Origin: Streptococcus sp. A12
Lineage (GTDB): Bacteria; Bacillota; Bacilli; Lactobacillales; Streptococcaceae
Length of the DNA: 44,388 bases
Assembly: GCF_905372335.1 (NCBI RefSeq)
Contig: NZ_CAJPOU010000009.1
Location: 1-44,388, forward strand
Direction: 5' to 3'
The notes beneath the pieces are model-generated. The model was given only the letters and a program-made list of their open reading frames with translations. It was not told where the DNA came from and did no database searches. Shown here in pieces: positions 1-6,878 of this stretch. Position 1 is the stretch's first letter, and each line of letters starts with the position of its first letter. Position numbers and translations under genes: made by a program.

Positions 1-20
1 ACTTTATCTTCCTATAATAT

Positions 21-55
21 AAGAAAGCTCCTGTATGTTCTACAGGAGCTTTCTT
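21..55. terminator. Terminator downstream of hpf
   Basis: A perfect 15-bp inverted repeat (21-35 and 41-55) with a 5-nt loop lies 12 bp past the hpf stop. The arms carry AAGAAAG and CTTTCTT, so a T-rich tract follows the stem on either strand. It should end hpf transcription on the minus strand and could stop convergent transcription too. Confidence 0.85.
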
Positions 56-66
56 ATTGTATTAGC

Positions 67-612
67 TTATTTTTCTTTGACTTCAAGAAGTCCTACATCT
101 CCATCTTCACGACGGTAGATGACGTTTGTTGTGTTATCTTCCACATCCTTATAGATGAAGAAGTCATGTCCCAATAGTTCCATTTGTAGGATGGCTTCAT
201 CTAGTTCCATTGGTTCAATGTCAATCGTTTTTGTGCGGACAACTTTCTCAAGAGCAACACTTTCCTCAACCAGAACGTCTGTAAAGATTTTGCTGGTTGC
301 AGATTTGCTACGATTTTTCTTTTCAATCTTTGTTTTATTCTTTCGAATTTGACGTTCAATCTTATCAACTACCAAGTCAATAGATCCATACATATCTTGA
401 GAAACATCTTCTGCACGAAGTGTAATGGAACCAAGTGGAATCGTGACCTCAACTTTTGCAGTTTTTTCACGATAAACTTTTAGGTTTACGCGGGCATCCA
501 ATTCTTGCTCTGCTTGAAAATATTTTTCAATTTTTTCGAGTTTAGAAACGACGTAGTCGTGAATGGCTTCTGTTACTTCTAGGTTTTCACCACGGATACT
601 ATATTTAATCAT
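67..612 (-). CDS. hpf: Long-form ribosome hibernation promoting factor
   Basis: Dimerises idle 70S ribosomes into 100S particles in stationary phase or starvation. The 181-aa product has the two-domain long-HPF layout: an N-terminal RaiA/YfiA ribosome-binding domain (about 1-100, starting MIKYSIRGENLEVTEAI), a basic linker (about 95-110) and a C-terminal dimerisation domain (about 125-180) ending in the conserved FxxYRREDGDVGLLE pattern. The start has an AGAAGG Shine-Dalgarno. The gene has its own -35/-10 promoter with a possible catabolite-control site over the -10, and a strong terminator follows. It lies downstream of comFC on the same strand. Length and domain content are normal. Confidence 0.96.
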   Translation of the reverse strand: MIKYSIRGENLEVTEAIHDYVVSKLEKIEKYFQAEQELDARVNLKVYREKTAKVEVTIPLGSITLRAEDVSQDMYGSIDLVVDKIERQIRKNKTKIEKKNRSKSATSKIFTDVLVEESVALEKVVRTKTIDIEPMELDEAILQMELLGHDFFIYKDVEDNTTNVIYRREDGDVGLLEVKEK

Positions 613-653
613 ATAAGTACCTTCTTTCTAAACGTTTTTCTTTTTATATCTAT

Positions 654-669
654 ATTATAACGCTTTCAT
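654..669 (-). promoter_or_regulatory. Candidate CcpA (cre) operator over the hpf -10
   Basis: Minus-strand ATGAAAGCGTTATAAT fits the cre pattern TGWAANCGNTNWCA except for one position (A for C near the 3' end) and includes the whole -10 hexamer. Binding there should block RNA polymerase, which would suit a gene induced when sugar runs out. The match is by eye; operator function is inferred. Confidence 0.45.
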
Positions 670-682
670 TTTGTTTTTGCAA
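654..682 (-). promoter_or_regulatory. hpf promoter
   Basis: On the minus strand TTGCAA (677-682), a 17-bp spacer and TATAAT (654-659) form a near-consensus sigma-A promoter about 40 bp before the hpf start. Confidence 0.8.
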
Positions 683-699
683 ATAAATTTTTGATTATT

Positions 700-1371
700 C
701 TATCTTGCTAATGAAAAAGATCTTATTTCTTTCACCCCATTTACAATTAACATTTCTTTGGATCTTTCTATGGTTGCTCCTGTTGTATAGATATCATCCA
801 CTATCACTATATTCTCTGGCCAGCTTTGATTTTCTTGCTCTATTCGTTCAAAGGCTTGTTCTGCTTTCAATCTTTCCTTTTTATTTTTTTGTGATTGGGC
901 CTTTGTATCCTTTTTTTTCAATAGGTCTTGATAGGGGATCCCTGCAGATTCTAAAATGGCTGTTACTTGATTAAACCCCCTTTTCTTTTTTCTAGCATCG
1001 CTTAAAGGTATGGGAACTATGGTATAGCCTTTATATTTTTTTAGTTCTGCCTTCATTTCTTCAGCAAAGAGACAAGCTAACAATTGGTCACCTTGAAATT
1101 TGTACCTTTGAAAATATTCCTTCATCTCTTCATTATAATAGTAAAGCGCTCTATGGTTTACCTTCTTTCCTTTTCGTTTCCACTCTTGGCAATCTTCACA
1201 AAAAGTCTCCGTGCTTTTTTTACAACAAGTCTTGCAACTAGCTTCACTAATTGGATCAAACTTGTTTTTACAGTTGTCACACATCGTTGGATTATCCTTT
1301 TTCATTAGGATGAGGCTCTTTAAGGATTCTTGATAGGAAATCTCTTCATCACATAGCAAACAATTACTCAA
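700..1371 (-). CDS. comFC: ComFC/GntX-type phosphoribosyltransferase-like competence protein
   Basis: Late competence protein needed for efficient transformation, thought to work with ComFA in single-stranded DNA uptake. The 223 aa begin with Cys-rich zinc-ribbon pairs (C4/C7, C31/C34, C46/C49, C58/C61). A type I phosphoribosyltransferase-like domain follows, with PIPLSDARKKKRGFNQ (about 120-135) and the PRPP-loop motif DDIYTTG (192-198). Translation appears to start at a TTG whose TTGA overlaps the comFA TGA stop; GGGAGG lies just upstream inside comFA, so the two are translationally coupled. No promoter of its own is seen; it should be read from the com-box promoter of comFA. No strong terminator was seen before hpf. 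Confidence 0.93.
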   Translation of the reverse strand: MSNCLLCDEEISYQESLKSLILMKKDNPTMCDNCKNKFDPISEASCKTCCKKSTETFCEDCQEWKRKGKKVNHRALYYYNEEMKEYFQRYKFQGDQLLACLFAEEMKAELKKYKGYTIVPIPLSDARKKKRGFNQVTAILESAGIPYQDLLKKKDTKAQSQKNKKERLKAEQAFERIEQENQSWPENIVIVDDIYTTGATIERSKEMLIVNGVKEIRSFSLAR

Positions 1372-2666
1372 AAACCTGCCTCCCGATTCATTTCTTTTAT
1401 TTCTTTAATAGCTTGCGTCATCTCTTTGCTACTACCTTCTGCCAAGTATAGTAATTCCCCTGTGGGTCTTTCCATACTTCTTCCCACACGACCAGCGATT
1501 TGAACCAGAGCGCTCTTGGTAAACAATCGATGGTTGGCCTCAATCACGAACACGTCTACTTTAGGGAAGGTGACCCCCCGTTCAAGAATGGTCGTTGACA
1601 CAAGGATGGTGATTTCTTGATTGCGAAATTTTTCTACCAGTTCCAACCTATTATCCGTTTTTGAGGTTACCAGTTCGATGATCTCATTCTTGAAGGCCCT
1701 TCTTAATAGACTGAGGATTTTTTCTCCTAATTCAATTTCTGATACAAATAGGATCAGGGGGAAGAAGGTTTTCCGTTGTTCTTTTATTAGCTTGAGCAAC
1801 TTCGTTGGCACTTGTTTCTTTTCTACTTTTTTACGTAGATCTTTTAACCATACTTTTTTAGGGACCACAAGGGGATTACCATGAAAGCGTCTAGGTAGGC
1901 TAACGCGTTTTATCTCCTGTTTTTTGACCTTTTTATCCAATTCTTCTGTGGAGGTAGCTGTCAAATAGATGAGCTTCCCGTTCTTGGTCACTGCATTTGA
2001 AACGGCATGATAGAGAACGGGGTTGTCAACAAAAGGAAAGGCATCGACTTCATCGATTATGAGGAGATCGAAAGCTTTATAAAATTTGAGTAGTTGATGA
2101 GTAGTGGATATGACAAGAGGCGTTCGGAAATAAGGGTCTGAGTCACCGTGCAACAAGGAGATGGGACAGGAAAAATCCATCGTCATCCGTTTATACAATT
2201 CAATACACACGTCAATCCTTGGTGTAGCAATGCACACACATGTCCCTTTTTTAATCATCTCCGCCACCACTTGGTACATCATTTCCGTTTTACCTGCGCC
2301 TGTTACTGCGTGTACCATCATTGGCTTGCTTTCTGTCAAGGATTGAACCAACTCCTGGGAAACCCGACTTTGAAAAGGCGTTAAGGTCCCCTGCCATCTT
2401 AAGACTTCTTCTTGCGGAAAGGCTTGTTGGGGAAAATAATAAAGTGCTTGGTCACTTCTAACTCTTCCCAATTGAATGCAGGCTCTACAATAGTAGCTCC
2501 CCATCTGTAGTTTCCATCTAGCCTTATCAATCTTAGTTCCGCACCGATTACAAGTCAAACCCGTCTTTTCCTGCACTATTGCTGGTAGTTGCTGAGCCTG
2601 CTCAAGCAGGTCATCCTCCAGTTGGTCTTGGGTGAACAAGCGTCCATAACAATCTTCAAGTTTCAT
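1368..2666 (-). CDS. comFA: ComFA, DNA-uptake ATPase/helicase
   Basis: Membrane-associated superfamily 2 ATPase that helps drive single-stranded DNA through the ComEC channel. From the chosen start the protein is 432 aa. It has a four-Cys zinc finger (C39, C42, C60, C63), Walker A AVTGAGKT (120-127), the DEVD box in LLIIDEVDAFP, motif III TATS, and motif VI QIAGRVGRS near the C terminus. The reading frame stays open upstream to 2732, but that would overlap the divergent yigZ start. MKLEDCYGRLF at 2666 matches the usual start of streptococcal ComFA. A com-box ends only 7 bp before this ATG, so the mRNA may have almost no leader and no SD is seen. Confidence 0.94.
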   Translation of the reverse strand: MKLEDCYGRLFTQDQLEDDLLEQAQQLPAIVQEKTGLTCNRCGTKIDKARWKLQMGSYYCRACIQLGRVRSDQALYYFPQQAFPQEEVLRWQGTLTPFQSRVSQELVQSLTESKPMMVHAVTGAGKTEMMYQVVAEMIKKGTCVCIATPRIDVCIELYKRMTMDFSCPISLLHGDSDPYFRTPLVISTTHQLLKFYKAFDLLIIDEVDAFPFVDNPVLYHAVSNAVTKNGKLIYLTATSTEELDKKVKKQEIKRVSLPRRFHGNPLVVPKKVWLKDLRKKVEKKQVPTKLLKLIKEQRKTFFPLILFVSEIELGEKILSLLRRAFKNEIIELVTSKTDNRLELVEKFRNQEITILVSTTILERGVTFPKVDVFVIEANHRLFTKSALVQIAGRVGRSMERPTGELLYLAEGSSKEMTQAIKEIKEMNREAGF

Positions 2667-2673
2667 ACTTATA

Positions 2674-2681
2674 TATTCGTA
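2674..2681 (-). promoter_or_regulatory. com-box (ComX/SigX promoter) for comFA-comFC
   Basis: Minus-strand TACGAATA, preceded by TTT, is an exact copy of the streptococcal cin-box recognised by RNA polymerase carrying the alternative sigma factor ComX. It faces comFA and is the only exact copy noticed in the window. It places comFA-comFC in the late competence regulon. Confidence 0.9.
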
Positions 2682-2721
2682 AAAGCTCGCAGTTTTAAGA
2701 GTTTTTTTGTAAAATAAATGT

Positions 2722-3354
2722 ATGGAATACAAGACTTTTAAAGAGGACGGTCTCGTCCAAGAAGAAATTAAAAAATCCCGCTTTCTTTGCCATGTTAAAC
2801 GAGTTTATACTGAAGAGGAAGCTCGCGACTTTATAGCCGCTATCAAGAAAGAACATTATAAGGCAACTCACAATTGTTCTGCTTTTGTCATTGGGGAGCA
2901 GTTTGAAATCAAACGGACTAGTGACGATGGCGAACCGAGTGGGACTGCTGGCGTACCTATGCTTGGCGTTTTAGAGAATCACGAACTGACCAATGTCTGC
3001 TGTGTCGTCACTCGTTATTTTGGAGGCATCAAGCTTGGAGCAGGTGGACTCATTCGCGCTTATGCTGGCAGTGTCGCACAAGCTGTAAAAGAAATCGGTC
3101 TCGTTGAAATCAAAGAGCAGGTTGGTCTAGGGATTAGCTTAACTTATCCCCAATACCAAGAGTTTGCGAACTTTTTATCCGCTCACCAATTAACAGAATA
3201 CCAGACAGACTTCACCGATGCTGTCTTTAGTCTGATCTATGTAGATAAAGGGCAAAAAGAAGATGTGATTGCGGACCTGATTGATTTTTACCATGGAAAG
3301 GTTGAGATTAGTGATCAGGGATTAAAGGAAGTGGAAGTTCCCATTCAGCTATAA
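2722..3354 (+). CDS. yigZ: YigZ/IMPACT family protein
   Basis: UPF0029 (IMPACT family) protein of 210 aa. The N-terminal domain (about 1-120) has the family signatures KKSRFLCH, TSDDGEPSGTAGVPML and VVTRYFGGIKLGAGGLIRAYAG. The C-terminal DUF1949 ferredoxin-like domain spans about 130-205. Biochemical role is unsettled; eukaryotic IMPACT modulates translation through Gcn1. It is divergent from comFA, as I recall for other streptococci. No SD precedes the ATG, and a TAAAAT hexamer (2710-2715) ends 6 bp before it, so the mRNA may be leaderless. A terminator follows immediately. Confidence 0.93.
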   Translation: MEYKTFKEDGLVQEEIKKSRFLCHVKRVYTEEEARDFIAAIKKEHYKATHNCSAFVIGEQFEIKRTSDDGEPSGTAGVPMLGVLENHELTNVCCVVTRYFGGIKLGAGGLIRAYAGSVAQAVKEIGLVEIKEQVGLGISLTYPQYQEFANFLSAHQLTEYQTDFTDAVFSLIYVDKGQKEDVIADLIDFYHGKVEISDQGLKEVEVPIQL

Positions 3355-3384
3355 AAAAAGGCTATCGCGTCGATAGCTTTTTTA
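3353..3384 (+). terminator. yigZ terminator
   Basis: GCTATCG (3361-3367), loop CGT and CGATAGC (3371-3377), followed by seven T. An A-run precedes the stem, so it may act in both directions. Confidence 0.88.
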
Positions 3385-3387
3385 TAT

Positions 3388-3416
3388 TTTACAAACCTTC
3401 TTACTGGCGGTATACT
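3388..3416 (+). promoter_or_regulatory. cysK promoter
   Basis: TTTACA (3388-3393), exact 17-bp spacer, TATACT (3411-3416); SD AAAGGAG at 3429-3435 precedes the cysK ATG. The leader holds GTATAC, GGATACAC and GTGTATATC, an imperfect symmetric repeat that might bind a regulator; this is not established. Confidence 0.8.
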
Positions 3417-3445
3417 GGATACACTAACAAAGGAGTGTATATCGT

Positions 3446-4375
3446 ATGCCTATCTATCAAAATATTACAGAATTAATCGGAAAAACACCTATTGTAAAAT
3501 TGAATCACCTAGTACCTGAAGGGGCTGCTGATGTCTATGTTAAATTAGAAGCCTTCAACCCTGGGTCATCTGTCAAAGACCGGATTGCTCTTAGCATGAT
3601 TGAAAAAGCAGAACGAGAAGGTCTTCTTCAACCTGGTTCTACTATCGTTGAAGCAACAAGTGGAAATACAGGAATTGGTTTGTCTTGGGTCGGGGCTGCC
3701 AAAGGGTATAAAGTCGTCATCGTCATGCCTGAAACCATGAGTGTTGAACGTCGGAAAATCATTCAAGCTTATGGAGCAGAACTTGTCTTAACTCCAGGTA
3801 GCGAAGGAATGAAAGGAGCTATCGCTAAAGCAGAAGAAATCGCTGCAGAACGAAACGGTTTTCTTCCCCTCCAATTTAACAACAGCGCCAACCCAGAAGT
3901 CCATGAAGCAACAACAGGACAAGAAATTTTAGAAGCTTTTGGGCCAAATGGATTGGATGCTTACGTCAGTGGTGTTGGAACTGGTGGAACTATTTCAGGT
4001 GTTTCTCATGCCTTGAAAAAAGTCAACCCAGCTGTCCAAGTCTATGCAGTCGAAGCAGACGAATCAGCGATTCTTTCTGGTGAAAAACCTGGACCACACA
4101 AAATCCAAGGATTGTCAGCAGGTTTCATTCCAGAAACGTTGGATACCAATTCTTATGATGGCGTAATCCGCGTCACTTCTGAACAAGCTTTAGAATTAGG
4201 TCGCTACATTGGTGGAAAAGAAGGATTCTTAGTTGGAATTTCATCTGCCGCCGCTATCTATGCAGCAATTGAAGTCGCTAAAGAGCTTGGCGCTGGTAAA
4301 AAAGTCTTGGCTTTGGCACCGGATAATGGAGAACGTTACCTTTCAACTACCCTTTACGATTTTGATCAAGAATAA
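3446..4375 (+). CDS. cysK: Cysteine synthase (O-acetylserine sulfhydrylase)
   Basis: PLP enzyme making cysteine from O-acetylserine and sulfide. The 309 aa show the full fold-type II pattern: PLP lysine K44 in NPGSSVKDRIA, the substrate loop EATSGNTGIGL (about 68-78), the phosphate-binding GVGTGGTISG (about 175-185) and a C-terminal GISSAAAI. Monocistronic: own promoter, SD AAAGGAG 10 bp before ATG, and terminator. LysR-type control of cysK by CysR/CmbR is known in related bacteria, but no operator can be proved here. A cystathionine beta-synthase-like role is less likely because the length and motifs are those of CysK. Confidence 0.95.
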   Translation: MPIYQNITELIGKTPIVKLNHLVPEGAADVYVKLEAFNPGSSVKDRIALSMIEKAEREGLLQPGSTIVEATSGNTGIGLSWVGAAKGYKVVIVMPETMSVERRKIIQAYGAELVLTPGSEGMKGAIAKAEEIAAERNGFLPLQFNNSANPEVHEATTGQEILEAFGPNGLDAYVSGVGTGGTISGVSHALKKVNPAVQVYAVEADESAILSGEKPGPHKIQGLSAGFIPETLDTNSYDGVIRVTSEQALELGRYIGGKEGFLVGISSAAAIYAAIEVAKELGAGKKVLALAPDNGERYLSTTLYDFDQE

Positions 4376-4378
4376 GAA

Positions 4379-4405
4379 AGAGGCTACGATGTAGCCTCTT
4401 TTCTT
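4379..4405. terminator. Bidirectional terminator between cysK and cvfD
   Basis: AGAGGCTAC (4379-4387), loop GAT, GTAGCCTCT (4391-4399), then TTTTCTTTCT; the opposite strand also has a pyrimidine tail after the stem. It separates two convergent genes. Confidence 0.88.
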
Positions 4406-4426
4406 TCTATCTGCTGAAACAAATTC

Positions 4427-4795
4427 TTATTTTCCTTGACTAGTGTCACTCAAAAATTCTTTACTTTCTTTAATCCAAATAGGTAATTGTTTGGCTAAAG
4501 GAGTAAAACCGATCTTATGGCGATCATTTGAAAAACGATGATGGCGAAAATGCTTTCTGTTCCCAGCTTCTAAGGCTCGAAGGGACAAGCTAGCCTTCCC
4601 AGAGTATTCATCTATATCAATAACCTGGGTACAAACTTGATCCCCAATTTTTAAGATATCATGAATGTTGTCAATATATCCACTGCGGATTTCAGAAATA
4701 TGGATCAAACCGGTTACCCCTGTCTCTAATTCAACAAAGGCTCCATAAGGTTGCAAGCCTGTCACAACACCCTTGAGTTTATCCCCGATTCTCAT
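4427..4795 (-). CDS. cvfD: S1-domain RNA-binding protein (CvfD/YugI/GSP13 family)
   Basis: Small S1/OB-fold RNA-binding protein of 122 aa. The S1 domain fills residues 1-72 (start MRIGDKLKGVVTGLQPYGAFVELETGVTGLIHISEI), followed by a basic tail with KHFRHHRFSNDRHKIGF. Homologues are ribosome-associated stress protein GSP13 in Bacillus and, as I recall, the pleiotropic regulator CvfD in pneumococcus. The start overlaps the stop of the upstream HAD/cyclophilin gene in an ATGA, so it is translationally coupled to it. A terminator follows. The assignment to CvfD rests on size and context. Confidence 0.88.
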   Translation of the reverse strand: MRIGDKLKGVVTGLQPYGAFVELETGVTGLIHISEIRSGYIDNIHDILKIGDQVCTQVIDIDEYSGKASLSLRALEAGNRKHFRHHRFSNDRHKIGFTPLAKQLPIWIKESKEFLSDTSQGK

Positions 4796-6198
4796 GCCTC
4801 TCCCTCAATGTCAATCGATTCCATGACCACGTCTTCTTTAGGTTTGTCCATGGCACTTGTCTCAACTGCCGCAATTGTATCCAATACTTGATAAGAAGCT
4901 TCATCCATCAACTGACCGAAAACTGTGTGACGACGGTCCAAATGAGGAGTCCCTCCTTCTTCTGCGTAAATTTCTGCAATAGCTTCAGGCCAACCACCAC
5001 GGGCAATTTCCTTTTTAGAATAAGGAAGGTGTTGGTTTTGAACGATGAAGAATTGACTGCCGTTGGTATTTGGACCGGCATTGGCCATGGATAGCGCACC
5101 ACGGATATTGTACAACTCTTCTGAGAATTCATCTTCAAAAGACTCTCCATAGATGGATTCTCCACCCATACCTGTTCCAGTCGGGTCCCCACCTTGGATC
5201 ATGAAATCTTTAATGATGCGGTGGAAAATCACTCCATTGTAGTAGCCATCTTTCGCAAGCGCAATAAAGTTTGCTACTGTTTTCGGAGCTTGTTCAGGGA
5301 AGAGACGAATCTTCAGATCTCCATAGTTGGTATGAATCGTCGCAATTGGTCCTGTTTCTTGATCCATTTTTGTTTGTGGTAAATGCAATTCTTTTTCAAC
5401 CATTTTTAACTCCTCTAAGGCATGTAAGATGCCATCTTCTTCTAAATTTTTTGTGACATAATCTGCTTTAGCTTTTAATGCATCCTGGGCGTTTCCCATG
5501 GCAATCGCTAAACCAGCATAGTCAAATAGTTCTAAGTCGTTCAATCCATCCCCAAATGTTAAGACATTTTCTGGTTTGAATCCCAATTTTTCGACTACTT
5601 TTGAGACTCCATGAGCTTTTGATTGCTGATCTAAGACAACATCTGATGAGATTGGGTGCCAGCGAACCAAACGCAATTTTTGCTCCAAATTCTCAGGTAG
5701 GGCATCAACTGTTTTACCAGTCTCGAAAGTCCACATCTGATAGATGGGATGTTTGGCAGCAAAATCAAGATCTACTGGTAGCTTTGGATAAATGGGGTCA
5801 ATAGCCCGACTTATCTCTTCTGTCCGAGTCGAAAGAGCTGCTTGATGACTTCCAACCAAACCATAATGAATCCCTACCTGCTTGGCCCAAGCAATAAAGT
5901 CTTGAACAAGTGGATTTGGTACCCTTTCTTCATAAATGACATGCTCCTTACGATCAATCACGTAGGAACCATTCAGAGTGACGTAAAAGTCAGGTTGGAG
6001 AGCCTTGATTTCTTCTGGCACTCCAAAAATCCCTCTTCCACTAGCAATAGCTGTGTAAATTCCTTTTTCTCGTAATTGTGAAAACACTCTGGTGACCGAA
6101 GCTGGAACATAGCCGGTCTCAACATTTCGTAGGGTATCGTCAATATCAAAAAATACTATTTTAATCTTTTTTGCTTTGTAGCGTGTTTTTGCATCCAT
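4792..6198 (-). CDS. Cof-type HAD phosphatase fused to a cyclophilin peptidyl-prolyl isomerase
   Basis: Bifunctional cytoplasmic protein, 468 aa from the chosen start. Residues about 12-275 are a HAD-IIB hydrolase with nucleophile motif FFDIDDT (D18, D20) and the late acidic motif LTFGDGLNDLELF. Residues about 285-465 are a cyclophilin domain with catalytic VIFHRIIKDFMIQGGDPTG, SQFFIV and TVFGQ. The fusion is known from other streptococci and is not a frameshift artefact. The ATG at 6198 has GGAG 8 bp upstream and starts MDAKTRYKAKK; a possible ATG at 6210 lacks an SD. An extended -10 lies in the gap after liaR. The substrates of both domains are unknown. Confidence 0.94.
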   Translation of the reverse strand: MDAKTRYKAKKIKIVFFDIDDTLRNVETGYVPASVTRVFSQLREKGIYTAIASGRGIFGVPEEIKALQPDFYVTLNGSYVIDRKEHVIYEERVPNPLVQDFIAWAKQVGIHYGLVGSHQAALSTRTEEISRAIDPIYPKLPVDLDFAAKHPIYQMWTFETGKTVDALPENLEQKLRLVRWHPISSDVVLDQQSKAHGVSKVVEKLGFKPENVLTFGDGLNDLELFDYAGLAIAMGNAQDALKAKADYVTKNLEEDGILHALEELKMVEKELHLPQTKMDQETGPIATIHTNYGDLKIRLFPEQAPKTVANFIALAKDGYYNGVIFHRIIKDFMIQGGDPTGTGMGGESIYGESFEDEFSEELYNIRGALSMANAGPNTNGSQFFIVQNQHLPYSKKEIARGGWPEAIAEIYAEEGGTPHLDRRHTVFGQLMDEASYQVLDTIAAVETSAMDKPKEDVVMESIDIEGEA

Positions 6199-6224
6199 GT
6201 GGGTCTCCATTCAGTATGCTGTCT

Positions 6225-6233
6225 ATTATAGCA
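6225..6233 (-). promoter_or_regulatory. Extended -10 promoter for the HAD/cyclophilin gene
   Basis: Minus-strand TGCTATAAT is a perfect extended -10 within the 44-bp gap between liaR and the next gene. The -35 region is poor, as is common with extended -10 promoters. Confidence 0.65.
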
Positions 6234-6242
6234 TGTTTTTGA

Positions 6243-6878
6243 CTAAAAATCTTCCTGAGAAACCAAGTGATGCTGGAAGGCATAGACCACTGCCTGAGTA
6301 CGGTCGCTCACTTCTAATTTTGACAAAATATTCGATACATGGGTCTTGACTGTTTTTAATGAAATGAATAATTCATCAGCAATTCGTTGGTTTTCATATC
6401 CCTTAGTTAGCAAAGCCAAGATATCTCGTTCACGCGCTGTCAAGTCATCATGGAGTTCCACGTGGTTTTTCCGATACTCTACTTTTTGGCTGACCTCTGT
6501 CTCAATCGCCAACTCTCCTTGCTCCACCTTACGAATGGCCCGTAAAATTTCCTCTGCACTGGAAGTTTTGAGCATATAGCCTTTGGCTCCTGCATCCAAG
6601 ACAGGATAGATTTTTTCATTGTCCAAATAGGATGTTAGGATCAATATTTTTGCATCTGACCACTCCTTTAGGATGGCGAGTGTCGCTTCAATCCCGGTCA
6701 TATGGGGCATGACAATATCCATAATGATGACATCTGGTCGCTCCTTTAGGGCTAACTCAACACCTTCTTGACCATCACTAGCCTCTAAGACTTGATCAAT
6801 CCCATCTTGCATACTTAAATAGCTTTTCAGTCCTAATCGGACCATTTCATGATCATCTACTAGTAATAATTTCATCAT
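6243..6878 (-). CDS. liaR: LiaR/VraR response regulator
   Basis: NarL/LuxR-type response regulator of cell-envelope stress, 211 aa. The receiver domain (about 1-120) has the acidic pair in LLLVDDHEMVRLG and phospho-acceptor D54 in VIIMDIVMPHM. A LuxR-type HTH follows (about 143-205: DLTARERDILALLTKGYENQRIA, TVKTHVSNILSKL). Tandem ATGs lie at 6878 and 6875; the second has the better distance to GGAG. It overlaps liaS by 26 bp, making liaF-liaS-liaR a tightly coupled operon directly downstream of stkP. Confidence 0.96.
   Translation of the reverse strand: MMKLLLVDDHEMVRLGLKSYLSMQDGIDQVLEASDGQEGVELALKERPDVIIMDIVMPHMTGIEATLAILKEWSDAKILILTSYLDNEKIYPVLDAGAKGYMLKTSSAEEILRAIRKVEQGELAIETEVSQKVEYRKNHVELHDDLTARERDILALLTKGYENQRIADELFISLKTVKTHVSNILSKLEVSDRTQAVVYAFQHHLVSQEDF

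Noticed and set aside
2667..2732. Upstream extension of comFA
   Set aside because: It would begin upstream of the com-box promoter and overlap the yigZ start.
4908..5192. 94-aa minus-strand ORF inside the HAD/cyclophilin gene
   Set aside because: Alternative frame of the well-supported cyclophilin domain.
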